From Exiguobacterium sp. KRL4 (GTDB lineage Bacteria > Bacillota > Bacilli > Exiguobacteriales > Exiguobacteriaceae), in the NCBI RefSeq assembly GCF_001870785.1, contig NZ_MOLV01000016.1, positions 97,827 to 161,826 on the forward strand: DNA of 64,000 nt, in the 5' to 3' direction. Shown one piece after another: positions 26,119 through 35,462 of this stretch. Both the position numbers and the translations under genes were made by a program. The notes beneath the pieces were generated by a model, which worked only from the letters and a program-made list of their open reading frames with translations, had not been told where the DNA came from and searched no databases. Within the stretch, counting starts at the first letter, position 1, and every line of letters begins with the position of its first letter.

Positions 26119-27312
26119 AGGAACAAAATTAAATCGTTCCGATGTTTCCGCTGAAAACGTGCCTAACTTGGAAAACAAGACGACTTGATTAACTGCCACC
26201 TCATTCACCTTGTTCTGGCGAAAACTCAATTTTTCTTTATCCGTAAATCGATTGTAAAGCGGCTTAAATCCATAATTGACGTGTGGCTGAAATTGAATGG
26301 CCCGGTCCGCCTTTTCCAGTCGATTTTGTTTGATGCTGCCGCCAACTATCCCGCGCCCCAAAATAGCGATTGCTTTTCCATCCGCTCGACGGACGTTTCG
26401 AATCGTGTTGTATTGAACAACAGGCTGGCTCCAATTCATCATCGAAATCGCATGATCCTTCGTACCGTCGATCACATTGTTCAGAATGCGGACAGCGGTA
26501 TGCGGACGATCTTGTGAATATTGATGCGTGCCGATGGCTACATTGATGTTAGTGAAGCGGTTGTTTCGAATCGTGATGTCGTGATTAGGTGTCCGGTCTT
26601 GTGCCGACCATTTCCATTGAAAGCCTTTTGTGACCGGATCCGGCGTATCCAGATTGATCGATTCATTTGGACCTGTTCCAGCCAGCATCTTCGCATCGAC
26701 GAAATACATGTTTTCGATGAGTGCTGTTTTCGTCGCATCCAGTTCAATCGCGTGTGATCCATATTGATGACGAATCGTGATTCCCCCGAGGTACAGGTTT
26801 TCATTATGTGCAATCGCAAAAGCCGAGCCGCGTGGGAAATGATTCAAATCAATTTGAGCATTCCCTTGCCCGATGATCTTGATGTTTTTTGAACCGCCAT
26901 ATTTTCCGACTGTTGTATTTAACCGCAAAACAGAAGGTGGCACGAAATCGAAAATACTTGTCGTTGCCTGAATCTTTGATGTGCCGGTCTCATTCGTTTT
27001 CTTGATGATAACCCCGTCCTCCAAGATGATGGTCGTATTTGAAGGAATTCCGACACGTAACGGGGACAGATAGGTGCCTTTTGACAAAACTAATGTTCCG
27101 CCGCCCTCTTTCTCGATTCTTTCGAGGTAGGATCGTAACGTATAATGATTTTTTGTTTTGGCATTGTACGTTGAATAGCTTCGCAATACGGGATCAATCG
27201 GCTCGGTTTGTGGTGTGATCCGGTAACTTTTCATACTCTTGGCGTGTTCCGAATGCGGCACAAACAAAAAAGCGAGCAGCAGACAAATTCCAAAAATCAG
27301 TACTTTTTTCAT
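26116..27312 (-). CDS. Secreted right-handed beta-helix protein
   Basis: 398 residues with a signal peptide (MKKVLIFGICLLLAFLFVPH, cleavage probably after EHAKS). The mature part shows repeating short strands with N/I/V ladders (NLYLGGITIRHQYGSHAIEL, NHDITIRNNRFTNINVAIG, RILNNVIDGTKDHAISM, VVQYNTIRNV), the hallmark of pectate-lyase-like parallel beta-helices (PbH1 repeats). Family members are polysaccharide lyases, hydrolases or cell-surface proteins. I see no residue pattern that fixes substrate or catalysis. It is inserted between katA and thrS, with its own site AGAGAGGAG. Confidence 0.8.
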   Translation of the reverse strand: MKKVLIFGICLLLAFLFVPHSEHAKSMKSYRITPQTEPIDPVLRSYSTYNAKTKNHYTLRSYLERIEKEGGGTLVLSKGTYLSPLRVGIPSNTTIILEDGVIIKKTNETGTSKIQATTSIFDFVPPSVLRLNTTVGKYGGSKNIKIIGQGNAQIDLNHFPRGSAFAIAHNENLYLGGITIRHQYGSHAIELDATKTALIENMYFVDAKMLAGTGPNESINLDTPDPVTKGFQWKWSAQDRTPNHDITIRNNRFTNINVAIGTHQYSQDRPHTAVRILNNVIDGTKDHAISMMNWSQPVVQYNTIRNVRRADGKAIAILGRGIVGGSIKQNRLEKADRAIQFQPHVNYGFKPLYNRFTDKEKLSFRQNKVNEVAVNQVVLFSKLGTFSAETSERFNFVP

Positions 27313-27371
27313 GTTATCGACTCCTCTCTTACATCTGTTATCGGTACCGGGAGATCAACTCTGTAGCCGAC

Positions 27372-27406
27372 AAAAAAAGAGAATGGCTAATTTGCCATCC
27401 TCTTTC
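27372..27406 (-). terminator. Terminator after thrS
   Basis: AGAG-ATGGC pairs with GCCAT-CTCT, followed by seven T on the minus strand, just beyond the thrS stop. Confidence 0.88.
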
Positions 27407-27420
27407 TTTTAGTTCACCTA

Positions 27421-29361
27421 TTATTTTGAACGGTTTGCGATTTCTTGTTCTAAATCGAGTACAAACTGTTCGAGTGAAGCATTGCTTGAGTCTTTTGAAC
27501 CGTAGCGGCGGATATTGACTTCGCGCGCTTCGATTTCTTTGTCACCAAGAACGAGCATGACCGGTACTTTGTTGACTTGTGCTTCGCGAATCCGGTAGCC
27601 GAGTTTTTCGTCACGGAAGTCCGTTTCGACACGAATCCCTTTTTTCAGGAGCATCGCTTTGATTTCACGTGCATAATCTTCGTGCACGCTTGAAACCGGA
27701 ATCAGTTTGACTTGAACCGGTGCGAGCCACGTCGGGAAGGCCCCTTTGTACTCTTCGATCAAGTAAGCGACGAACCGTTCCATCGTTGAGACGACACCGC
27801 GGTGCAAGACGACAGGACGATGATCTTGTCCATCGTTTCCTTTGTATGTCAATTCAAACCGTTCCGGCAAGAGGAAGTCGAGTTGAACAGTCGACAATGT
27901 TTCGTCTTTACCGAGTGCCGTCCGGACTTGCACGTCAAGCTTCGGTCCGTAGAATGCCGCTTCTCCTTCTGCTTCGAAGTACGGCAGATCGAGCTCGTCC
28001 ATCGTTTCTTTCAACTCGCGTTGTGCCATTTCCCAAATCGCATCATTGTCAAAGTATTTTTCTTTGTCAGCCGGATCACGGTATGACAAACGGAACTTGT
28101 AATCCGTGATTCCAAAATCAGCATAGACTTCTTGAATCAAATGGACGATGGCTTTGAATTCCTCTTTCATCTGATCCGGACGTACAAACGTATGCCCATC
28201 GTTCAACACCATGTAACGAACGCGTTGGAGACCTGTTAATGCACCCGACATCTCATACCGGTGCATGCCGCCGAGTTCTGCGACACGGAGCGGTAAATCA
28301 CGGTACGACCGCGGTTCATTTTTATAAATCATCATATGGTGCGGACAGTTCATCGGGCGAAGAACCAGCTCCTCATTGTCCATCTCCATTTTCGGGAACA
28401 TATCATCTTGGTAATGATCCCAGTGTCCTGATGTTTTATACAATTCAACGGAACCGAGAACCGGCGTGTAGACATGCTCGTAACCGAGTTCAAGTTCTTT
28501 ATCGACGATATATCGCTCGACCGTCCGGCGGATTGCCGCCCCTTTTGGTAACCACATCGGCAGACCTTGACCAACGTCTTGAGACGTAAAGAACAAATCG
28601 AGTTCTTTTCCGAGTTTACGATGATCCCGTTCTTTTGCTTCTGCCAAAAAATGAAGGTGTTGTTTCAACTGGTCTTTATTCGCCCAAGCTGTCCCATAAA
28701 TGCGTTGGAGCATCTTGTTTTTTGAATCGCCACGCCAGTAAGCACCGGCGATACTCATCAATTTGAAGACTTGTAACTTAGCCGTCGCCGGTACGTGTGG
28801 TCCACGGCAAAGATCAAAGAACTCGCCTTGACGGTAAAATGTTAAGTCTTGATCGGCTGGAATCGATTCAATCAGTTCAATTTTGAGTGGATCGTTTAAT
28901 TCTTGATAAACAGCAAGTGCCTCGTCACGCGAAACGACTTCGCGCTCGATTGGTAAGTTTTCACCAGCAATTTTGTTCATCATCTTTTCGATTTCCGGAA
29001 GGTCTTCTTCTGTCAGACGACGCTCCATATCGATGTCATAATAAAAACCGTTTTCAATCGTCGGTCCGATTCCAAGATGAATCGTTTCATCCGGATACAG
29101 ACGTTTGATGGCTTGAGCCATCAAGTGTGCCGATGAGTGACGGATCAAGTCCAGTCCTTCTTCTGAGTCCGGCATGACGAGTTCAATTGAACCATCCTCT
29201 TCGATTGGACGACGGTAGTCGATCACTTGTCCGTTCAGTTTTGCAGCGAATGCTTTTTTCCGTAATCCTGGACTAATTGAAGCGGCGACTTCTTCAGCTG
29301 TTGTTCCGGCTGCAAATTCTTTTACTGCACCATCTGGAAATGTAAGAGCAATGTTTGACAT
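27421..29361 (-). CDS. thrS: Threonine--tRNA ligase
   Basis: 646 residues, full bacterial length. In order: TGS domain (about 1-62), the editing SAD domain with [14 protein letters not shown] and the CRGPHV zinc-like motif, the class II catalytic core with [13 protein letters not shown] and [19 protein letters not shown], and the C-terminal anticodon domain. ATG 29361 follows GAGGGGGAAG. Expression depends on the T-box leader upstream. Syntenic with B. subtilis thrS behind dnaI. Confidence 0.99.
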   Translation of the reverse strand: MSNIALTFPDGAVKEFAAGTTAEEVAASISPGLRKKAFAAKLNGQVIDYRRPIEEDGSIELVMPDSEEGLDLIRHSSAHLMAQAIKRLYPDETIHLGIGPTIENGFYYDIDMERRLTEEDLPEIEKMMNKIAGENLPIEREVVSRDEALAVYQELNDPLKIELIESIPADQDLTFYRQGEFFDLCRGPHVPATAKLQVFKLMSIAGAYWRGDSKNKMLQRIYGTAWANKDQLKQHLHFLAEAKERDHRKLGKELDLFFTSQDVGQGLPMWLPKGAAIRRTVERYIVDKELELGYEHVYTPVLGSVELYKTSGHWDHYQDDMFPKMEMDNEELVLRPMNCPHHMMIYKNEPRSYRDLPLRVAELGGMHRYEMSGALTGLQRVRYMVLNDGHTFVRPDQMKEEFKAIVHLIQEVYADFGITDYKFRLSYRDPADKEKYFDNDAIWEMAQRELKETMDELDLPYFEAEGEAAFYGPKLDVQVRTALGKDETLSTVQLDFLLPERFELTYKGNDGQDHRPVVLHRGVVSTMERFVAYLIEEYKGAFPTWLAPVQVKLIPVSSVHEDYAREIKAMLLKKGIRVETDFRDEKLGYRIREAQVNKVPVMLVLGDKEIEAREVNIRRYGSKDSSNASLEQFVLDLEQEIANRSK

Positions 29362-29383
29362 GACTGCTTCCCCCTCAAATTAA

Positions 29384-29638
29384 AATAAAAAAGACCCATC
29401 CCTCAAAAAGGGACGAGTCTCAATCTCGTGGTACCACCCTCGTTCCCGAACATGTTTCCATGTACCGGCTCGAACACGCGATAACGGGCGTGACACGCAA
29501 ACGGATTATCCCCGCCTGAGCTATGAGGGAGTAAAGAAATGACGGATTCCATGAGAAGCTTTCACCATCCTTCTCTCGCTGATCTGGACCATTTCATTTT
29601 TCGTGTCCTCAATCGTAGCAAACTTCTATATCGATTGT
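29384..29638 (-). promoter_or_regulatory. T-box leader of thrS
   Basis: GAGGGTGGTACCACGAG on the minus strand is the T-box core. It is followed by a terminator (GAC-CGTCCCT-like stem, plus 29388-29420, with T run). The upstream part (29430-29638) folds into Stem I-like hairpins; I could not assign the Thr specifier with confidence. Confidence 0.92.
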
Positions 29639-29644
29639 GTCCTT

Positions 29645-29674
29645 AGTATAGCGAAAACCGAACTTCCTTGACAA
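29645..29674 (-). promoter_or_regulatory. Promoter of the thrS leader
   Basis: TTGTCA (29669-29674), 18-base spacer, TATACT (29645-29650) on the minus strand, just downstream of the dnaI stop. Confidence 0.75.
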
Positions 29675-29680
29675 GAGAAA

Positions 29681-30598
29681 TTAATACCGGCGACGGTTTT
29701 CACCTAAAAACTCAACCGGATTCGTGGTCGTCCGTATTCGTTCCATCAAGCGCATCGCTTTTAATTTATCTCCCTGGTCGTTCGTGATGCCAAAATGCAA
29801 CTCGAGTTCGTCATAGGAAAGGTTGGAACTAAACAAGGTCGGTAACCGGTGCATCATCCGGTACTGAAGAATGATGCCGAACAATTCATCACGGACCCAG
29901 GGACTGATGGATTCTGCGCCGATGTCATCGATCAACAAGACAGGAACCGTTTGGAAACTCTCCAAAAACGTATCAAAACTATCGGACCGGATACGGCGTT
30001 TCGCTTCCGAGACAAAACCAGGAGCATGGACCAAAATCGTTGCAATCCGTTCTTTTTTCAAGGCATTGCCGATTGCAGCCAGAAGATAGGTTTTTCCGAC
30101 ACCAAAACTGCCATGCAGGTACAATCCTTTTGTTTGTTGTTTCGAACGCGCAGAATTTAAAAATTGTGACGCAGCCCGCAAGGCCAGCTTCCGGTCCGTC
30201 GTCGTCAAATCAAAATCACTGAAGTTCGCATCCCGGACTTCATCTGGTAAAAACAAACTTTTGAACTTTTTCTCTAAAGCCCGTTCATTTTCAAGATCAC
30301 GTAACGCTTGTGTTTTTTCATAAGCGACCATGATTTGACCTTTCTCTAGATGGAGGACAGGCTGGTATCCTTCAATGACGGCTTTTTTCTCAATGATTTG
30401 ATTCCCATGCATCTGTTCCGCGTACTCGTTCAGCTTCAACATGCCTCGTTCAATCGTCCGTTGATCGATTTCCGGATGCGTCCGCAAAAACATGATGACG
30501 CCTGGATGCGACAACACACGTTGATGGATGGCCCGAACTGATTCCGCCACGTCCGGCCGATTTAAAATCTTTTCAATCGATGATTGGATATGTTCCAT
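29681..30598 (-). CDS. dnaI: Primosomal protein DnaI (helicase loader)
   Basis: AAA+ ATPase that loads the replicative helicase DnaC. 305 residues. The N-terminal helicase-interaction domain (about 1-105) is followed by Walker A GSFGVGKTYLLAA, Walker B VLLIDDIGAE and sensor SSNLSYDELE. ATG follows AAAGGAG, and the gap after dnaB is 12 bases. dnaB-dnaI order is conserved in Bacilli; both act in origin loading and restart. Confidence 0.96.
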   Translation of the reverse strand: MEHIQSSIEKILNRPDVAESVRAIHQRVLSHPGVIMFLRTHPEIDQRTIERGMLKLNEYAEQMHGNQIIEKKAVIEGYQPVLHLEKGQIMVAYEKTQALRDLENERALEKKFKSLFLPDEVRDANFSDFDLTTTDRKLALRAASQFLNSARSKQQTKGLYLHGSFGVGKTYLLAAIGNALKKERIATILVHAPGFVSEAKRRIRSDSFDTFLESFQTVPVLLIDDIGAESISPWVRDELFGIILQYRMMHRLPTLFSSNLSYDELELHFGITNDQGDKLKAMRLMERIRTTTNPVEFLGENRRRY

Positions 30599-30610
30599 CT
30601 CACTACTCCT

Positions 30611-31966
30611 TTATTTGCCCTTGAGCTCCCGCAGAATCCGTTCCATTTCTTCATCATCTGGCACTTCGGCTTCAAAGCTTGCTTTTTTCGTCGCTTCATA
30701 TTGCTGTTGTTTTTCTTTTTCTTCTTGTAACCATTTTGGATTTGGACCGGTCGCGTTCGAACGACCTCTTCGTCCTCCGACCGTCTGCCGTGAACGCTCT
30801 TGCTTCTGATCCTGTTTTTTCGAAATCAACTCGTCTTGTTCTTTTGTTTTCGCTAGCGCTTCAGCTGCTGTCACGTACCCTTTTTGTTTCCAATCGTCAA
30901 CGATGGAAAGCAAGAAGTTTTTACTGAACCGATTATCTTTTTTGATGACAAGTGCATAGTAGTACGCTGCATTGACGATCCCGGATGACATCTCATAATC
31001 GATGATCAACTGTTGAATCAACTCTTCGTCCCGTTCCGACAAGGCTTTGACTTTTCTTAATTTCGCAACGTAATGTTTCGGATGGGTGCCTTCCATCGTT
31101 TCCGTTTCACTCAGCTCGCCGACTTCGACTTCCTCGAGGACCGCCACCTTCGCTTTTTTCTCGCGACTCAGCTTTTGCTTCGCCGATAGCATCATTTGTT
31201 TACAACGCTCTTGTTTTTCACTATCCGTCATCGGCAAATACGCTTCATGACGAAAACGGGCATTCAACAGTTCAGCCATCAACGCCTCGTTTGATTGCGT
31301 CACGTAGGCTAATTTCAACAAGAGATGATCGATTGATTTCGTATAAAAACTACGGGGTAAGAACCGATCGGTCTGACGTTTCATTTCTTCGAGATCAAAG
31401 GAATAATCAAATTCATAAGCCGCCCGTTCTTGTTTCGCATACGACTTCGGCTGATGTGCTGAAGCCAAACCGGCTTTGACATCAAACACTTGATCAAATC
31501 GTACCGTTCGATCGACGACGTTTTTCGGTAATGGCTCCGTCCGGAATCGATTTTGTAACGACCGGAATCGAATTTCACCGACACGATAAAACAGTAAACT
31601 GGATAACACACCATCGTTCAAAAAAGTATGCGGGGCTAACGGCACGCGTATTTGGTAGACATAACGATAAGCGGCTTGTTTCGCTTCAAATGTCCGAATC
31701 AAGCCGATTCCTTCCAACTTAAACAATTCCTCTTTAAATTCCTCGACTGAAAACCCAAGTAACGTTCCAAGTTCCGCATGTGAAATATATTGAGATTTTG
31801 TTTTTCCAGGAATCATCTCACTCCAAAACGTTTGGTACAAACCAAGTGCCTTCACCCCAATGATCGGTTGATATAAATAATAGAGGGACTGATAGGCTTC
31901 CCGATCGACGACACCATTACTCATGATCAGGCAAAGATCGGTCCCTGACAATTCACGTTCCATCAT
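30611..31966 (-). CDS. dnaB: Replication initiation and membrane attachment protein DnaB
   Basis: 451-residue Firmicute-specific co-loader (not the helicase of E. coli). N-terminal winged-helix region (ISHAELGTLLGFSVEEFKEELFKLEGIGLI) and central DnaB/DnaD-like domain with the conserved YxxxIxxxW core seen in DNRFSKNFLLSIVDDWKQKGYVT. The C-terminal tail is charged and probably disordered. Start MMERELSG follows AAGGGACC. It couples to dnaI downstream. Confidence 0.93.
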   Translation of the reverse strand: MMERELSGTDLCLIMSNGVVDREAYQSLYYLYQPIIGVKALGLYQTFWSEMIPGKTKSQYISHAELGTLLGFSVEEFKEELFKLEGIGLIRTFEAKQAAYRYVYQIRVPLAPHTFLNDGVLSSLLFYRVGEIRFRSLQNRFRTEPLPKNVVDRTVRFDQVFDVKAGLASAHQPKSYAKQERAAYEFDYSFDLEEMKRQTDRFLPRSFYTKSIDHLLLKLAYVTQSNEALMAELLNARFRHEAYLPMTDSEKQERCKQMMLSAKQKLSREKKAKVAVLEEVEVGELSETETMEGTHPKHYVAKLRKVKALSERDEELIQQLIIDYEMSSGIVNAAYYYALVIKKDNRFSKNFLLSIVDDWKQKGYVTAAEALAKTKEQDELISKKQDQKQERSRQTVGGRRGRSNATGPNPKWLQEEKEKQQQYEATKKASFEAEVPDDEEMERILRELKGK

Positions 31967-32033
31967 TTGATTGGTCCCTTCTTTCGTGAGAAAAAGAGAG
32001 GGCGTTCTGAACAGACAGACGACCTCTCCTTCA

Positions 32034-32516
32034 TTATGTTAGGTTTTCTCGTTCATTGTCTTGATGGCGTTCCATCAATTCCGATAACTCTTGGAAAAAG
32101 ACGTTGATGTCTTTGAACTGCTTATAGACACTGGCAAACCGGACATAAGCCACTTCATCGACAGAAGCAAGTTCATTTAATACAAGACGCCCCACTTGTT
32201 CACTTGGAATTTCGTGTTGTGCGGTCGCGCGTAACGTTTTTTCAACACGACTGACGACTGTCTCCAGTTGTTCGATGGAAATCGGTCGTTTTTCGCACGC
32301 CCGGACCAATCCACGAAGAATCTTATCCCGATTGAATTCATCACGCGTCCCATCTTTCTTGACGATGATAAGCGCTGTTTGTTCAATCATCTCAAATGTC
32401 GTGAAGCGATACCCGCAGGATTCACATTCACGCCGTCTGCGAATTGATCCAAAATCTTGCACGGGTCGTGAATCCAATACTTTTGTCCCGTTATAGTTGC
32501 AGGCTGGACAACGCAT
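32034..32516 (-). CDS. nrdR: Transcriptional repressor NrdR
   Basis: Zinc-ATP-dependent repressor of ribonucleotide reductase genes. 160 residues: N-terminal zinc ribbon (CPACNYNG ... [10 protein letters not shown]) followed by an ATP-cone domain ([31 protein letters not shown]). ATG follows GGAGGT. Located between the 122-residue protein and dnaB, as in B. subtilis (ytcG). Confidence 0.97.
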   Translation of the reverse strand: MRCPACNYNGTKVLDSRPVQDFGSIRRRRECESCGYRFTTFEMIEQTALIIVKKDGTRDEFNRDKILRGLVRACEKRPISIEQLETVVSRVEKTLRATAQHEIPSEQVGRLVLNELASVDEVAYVRFASVYKQFKDINVFFQELSELMERHQDNERENLT

Positions 32517-32529
32517 GTCGTACCTCCAT

Positions 32530-32898
32530 TCACGTAATTTCTCTTGTGCCGATCATCTTCAAACGATACGCGGCATCGAGGTCCTGATAAATCGACTCAA
32601 TCCATTTCTCAAGATCCGGACCTAACAATCCGTCCCGATGTAAAAAGAGATCGACAGCCGTCCGACCTGACCCGACCATGATGACGGTCGCGAGTCCGTC
32701 TAGTCCAGATGCCTGAAAGGCCAATTCCCCTCGTCCTTGATCGACTCGTTTGACTGTTCCTTGTTGGCGTGTAATCGCTGCTTCTAGACCTGTGAACAAC
32801 ATCTCTGCTGTCGCTGCATAATAGTGAGTCCGTAATTTTTCATTTTTATGTGTGTCCGATGTTTCCAGTTGTTTTTGCAAACGTTCCTTTAGTCCCAT
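32530..32898 (-). CDS. Uncharacterised 122-residue cytosolic protein
   Basis: I do not recognise the family. The protein begins [42 protein letters not shown] and has mixed helices and strands without a signal peptide or membrane segment. The middle [21 protein letters not shown] and the segment [14 protein letters not shown] suggest an alpha/beta fold. It has its own ribosome site (AAAGGTGATG) and reads into nrdR with a 13-base gap, so it may be cotranscribed with nrdR-dnaB-dnaI. Confidence 0.75.
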   Translation of the reverse strand: MGLKERLQKQLETSDTHKNEKLRTHYYAATAEMLFTGLEAAITRQQGTVKRVDQGRGELAFQASGLDGLATVIMVGSGRTAVDLFLHRDGLLGPDLEKWIESIYQDLDAAYRLKMIGTREIT

Positions 32899-32957
32899 TC
32901 GTCATCACCTTTTTCTGTTTTCTTCTACTATTAAGAATAACAGACGTCAGACATATT

Positions 32958-32987
32958 AAAAAGCCCTCGCCATGAAGACGAGAGCTT
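32958..32987 (-). terminator. Terminator after speD
   Basis: AAGC-CTCG pairs with CGAG-GCTT and is followed by five T on the minus strand, between speD and the 122-residue gene. Confidence 0.8.
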
Positions 32988-33004
32988 GTTCATTCGTGTT
33001 TTTG

Positions 33005-33391
33005 TCAGTTAACGTGCTGAACCGTAGCAGCAGGAACTTCAACAGGTCCCATACCACGTGGAATTTCGACATTTTCACGGATTTTCGCATCGAGTCCGTC
33101 AGCGATATAATGCGCTGCGATAGCCGGATCGATCCGATCGCCACATGTAAATACATCAACCGATGCATATCCATGTTCAGGAAAACTATGAATCGTTAAA
33201 TGCGATTCAGAGATGATGACGACGCCGCTGACGCCGTGTGGAGCAAACTTATGGAATGCGACTTCACGTACTTCCGCACCAGCTTGAAGTGCTGCATCAA
33301 CAAAAAGTCGTTCTACAAATTCCATGTCGTTCAATTTTTCAGGATTACAATCCCAAAGTTCTGCAATAATGTGTCTTCCCATAGTATCCAT
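33005..33391 (-). CDS. speD: S-adenosylmethionine decarboxylase proenzyme
   Basis: Makes decarboxylated SAM for spermidine synthesis. 128 residues from ATG 33391 ([20 protein letters not shown]), six bases after GGGGGGAT. Self-processing occurs before the Ser in [24 protein letters not shown], giving the pyruvoyl group; the downstream His and Cys are present. Length matches the short class 1B bacterial enzyme (about 126). It is preceded by a 146-base leader with predicted structure. Confidence 0.97.
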   Translation of the reverse strand: MDTMGRHIIAELWDCNPEKLNDMEFVERLFVDAALQAGAEVREVAFHKFAPHGVSGVVIISESHLTIHSFPEHGYASVDVFTCGDRIDPAIAAHYIADGLDAKIRENVEIPRGMGPVEVPAATVQHVN

Positions 33392-33537
33392 TTGTGGATC
33401 CCCCCTACATTCAATGGTCTTCAAAGTAGTTATGATCACTTACTTTGCGCCTGAGTCGTTCGCACCCACGGGGGAAAGTTAGTCCAGAGAGGTCCTAACC
33501 CTTTAAGCTGCGATTGCCAGACCGATTGAAGTTCACG
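33392..33537 (-). promoter_or_regulatory. Structured leader of speD, possible riboswitch or attenuator
   Basis: The minus-strand leader has an outer stem TCGCA/TGCGA enclosing a hairpin GTTAG-CC with GG-CTAAC and flanking AAA/TTT (plus about 33466-33514). A long unstructured tail leads to the ribosome site. I know no class that it clearly matches. A SAM- or polyamine-related control is a guess from the gene. Confidence 0.45.
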
Positions 33538-33543
33538 ATTTGA

Positions 33544-33572
33544 ATTATAGCGAGTATCAAAAAGATACACAA
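33544..33572 (-). promoter_or_regulatory. Promoter of speD
   Basis: TTGTGT (33567-33572), 17-base spacer, perfect TATAAT (33544-33549) on the minus strand; it would give a leader of about 145 bases. Confidence 0.7.
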
Positions 33573-33603
33573 GGATAAATTTCGAATTTTAATATATTTC
33601 CCT

Positions 33604-33637
33604 AAAAAAAACGCTCTACTGACTGCTGTAGAGCGTT
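33604..33637 (-). terminator. Terminator after gapB
   Basis: AACGCTCTAC pairs with GTAGAGCGTT and is followed by eight T on the minus strand. Confidence 0.92.
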
Positions 33638-33651
33638 TCTTCATTATTATT

Positions 33652-34695
33652 TTATTTTAACTCTAGTTGTTTTTCTTCGTTTCCCCTTGCCTTGATATGT
33701 GCGCCCACCAGATGGACGAGATCGACGACACGGCATGAATATCCCCACTCATTATCGTACCAAGCGAGAACTTTTACTTGTCGCCCTCCCATGACCATCG
33801 TCGATAAACCATCAACGACCGTTGACTTTTCTTCGCCATTAAAGTCAATCGAAACAAGGGGTTCCATGGTCAGACCCAGAATGCCGTCGAGTGCTCCGTC
33901 CGCTGCTTTGACGAACGCTTCGTTAACTTCTGCGACCGTCGTATCCCGACTCACTTCAACGACTAGGTCGACGAGTGATACGTTTGGTGTCGGCACCCGT
34001 AACGCTAGCCCATTTAATTTCCCTTCTAAATGTGGCAACACAAGCGAAATCGCCTTTGCCGCCCCGGTCGAAGTCGGAATGATCGATGAGCCACAGGCCC
34101 GTGCCCGACGTAAATCCTTATGCGGGTTATCGATGTTATTTTGATCATTCGTAAAGGCATGAATCGTCGTGACGAGTCCTGTTTCAATCCCAAATGCCCG
34201 ATCGATGACTTGGACGACCGGTGCTAAGCAATTGGTCGTACAGGATGCATTTGAGACGATATGATCCACTTCATGATCATACATCGCGTCATTGACCCCC
34301 ATGACGATCGTCCGGATATCCCCTTTAGCCGGCGCCGTAATGACGACTTTTTTAGCACCTGCCCGCAGATGTTTGGCAGCACCTTCGTCCGAATTGAATT
34401 TCCCTGTCGCTTCGACGACAACATCGATTTCAAGCACTTTCCACGGTAAGCGTTCAGGATCACGTTCGCTGACGATTTGGATGACCTGACCATTGATCAT
34501 CAATCCATTTTCAACGATTTCGACCGCATGTTCGAATTTTCCGTGAACCGTATCATACTTGATTAAATGTGCGAGTGTTTCTGCCGGATAACTGGCGTTG
34601 ATCGCCACGACTTCGCTTTTCCCCTCAGCGATCAATCGACGAAAAACCATTCGACCGATCCGCCCAAAACCATTGACTGCCACCTTGACTCCCAT
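33652..34695 (-). CDS. gapB: Gluconeogenic glyceraldehyde-3-phosphate dehydrogenase GapB
   Basis: 347 residues from ATG 34695 (MGVKVAVNGFGRIGRM), ten bases after AAGGGGGA; a longer upstream open frame is not needed. The catalytic Cys is in NASCTTNCLAP. At the end of strand 2 the sequence reads VAINASYPAE rather than the NAD-binding Asp of GapA (VAVND), as in NADP-preferring B. subtilis GapB, which works in gluconeogenesis. The neighbourhood coaE-gapB-speD is the B. subtilis one. A terminator separates it from coaE, so gapB has its own promoter. Confidence 0.95.
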   Translation of the reverse strand: MGVKVAVNGFGRIGRMVFRRLIAEGKSEVVAINASYPAETLAHLIKYDTVHGKFEHAVEIVENGLMINGQVIQIVSERDPERLPWKVLEIDVVVEATGKFNSDEGAAKHLRAGAKKVVITAPAKGDIRTIVMGVNDAMYDHEVDHIVSNASCTTNCLAPVVQVIDRAFGIETGLVTTIHAFTNDQNNIDNPHKDLRRARACGSSIIPTSTGAAKAISLVLPHLEGKLNGLALRVPTPNVSLVDLVVEVSRDTTVAEVNEAFVKAADGALDGILGLTMEPLVSIDFNGEEKSTVVDGLSTMVMGGRQVKVLAWYDNEWGYSCRVVDLVHLVGAHIKARGNEEKQLELK

Positions 34696-34783
34696 GTCTG
34701 GATCCCCCTTCAATGTGACGGATGATGCTCCGTTTACAGATAGAACTATATCACGAAATGTAAGCGATTTCATTACGTAATCT

Positions 34784-34821
34784 AAAAAAAGTGAGAGAAG
34801 TTGGTAACTTTCTCTCACTTT
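34784..34821 (-). terminator. Terminator after coaE
   Basis: GTGAGAGAA-AGTT pairs with AACT-TTCTCTCAC, followed on the minus strand by seven T. Confidence 0.92.
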
Positions 34822-34871
34822 CATTTTGAAGCCTGTCTTTTTTACTAACCATTGGTTCGACGACTGACTTA

Positions 34872-35462
34872 TTATCCTGTCATCCGGACTGTTTCCAACC
34901 ATTGATCAATTTGTTGGTATAATGCTTCGCGAGTGCCTTCGTTCGATAACACATAGTCCGCAAGCCGCTTTTTTTGTTCGATATCCAGTTGAGAATCAAT
35001 TCTTGCCTGTGCCTCTTCAGCGGTCAATTGATTGCGTTCCATCACACGTTTTTTTTGTAACTCCGCCTTACAATACACGACCACGACTTGTTCGACGAGT
35101 TGTTTCCAGTCCCCTTCAAGTAACAAGGGAATATCAAATACGATCAACGCCTGCCCCGCTTGTTCATATTCGTCTGCTTGTTGAAGCATCTGCTGACGAA
35201 TTTTCGGATGCATCAATTCATTTAACACGAGTCGTTTTTCACTATCGTAAAAAATGATATCACCCAGTTTTGCACGGACAAGCTGTCCATCTGAAAAAGC
35301 AGACGGAAACTCGGCCTTCACTTCCTCATATGCCAATCCGCCCGGTTCGATGACAGCGCGTGCGACAAGATCCGCATCGATGACAGCAACTCCTTGTTCT
35401 TGCAAATAAGCAGACACTGTACTTTTTCCGGTCGCGATTCCTCCAGTCAGCCCAACTCTCAT
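34872..35462 (-). CDS. coaE: Dephospho-CoA kinase
   Basis: Last step of coenzyme A synthesis. 196 residues from ATG 35462, overlapping the mutM stop as ATGA. P-loop GLTGGIATGKSTVS, the DADLVARAV substrate region and the lid segment ERNQLTAEEAQARIDSQ are seen. Upstream in-frame GTG would lie inside mutM without a ribosome site. Cotranscribed with polA-mutM. Confidence 0.96.
   Translation of the reverse strand: MRVGLTGGIATGKSTVSAYLQEQGVAVIDADLVARAVIEPGGLAYEEVKAEFPSAFSDGQLVRAKLGDIIFYDSEKRLVLNELMHPKIRQQMLQQADEYEQAGQALIVFDIPLLLEGDWKQLVEQVVVVYCKAELQKKRVMERNQLTAEEAQARIDSQLDIEQKKRLADYVLSNEGTREALYQQIDQWLETVRMTG

Noticed and set aside
29430..29638. ACT as Thr specifier in the thrS T-box
   Set aside because: It can be placed near the expected loop, but the following base and pairing do not fit well enough to claim it.
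34696..34902. N-terminal extension of gapB upstream of MGVKVAVNGFG
   Set aside because: It crosses the coaE terminator, and the AAGGGGGA site fits the internal ATG; homologues start there.
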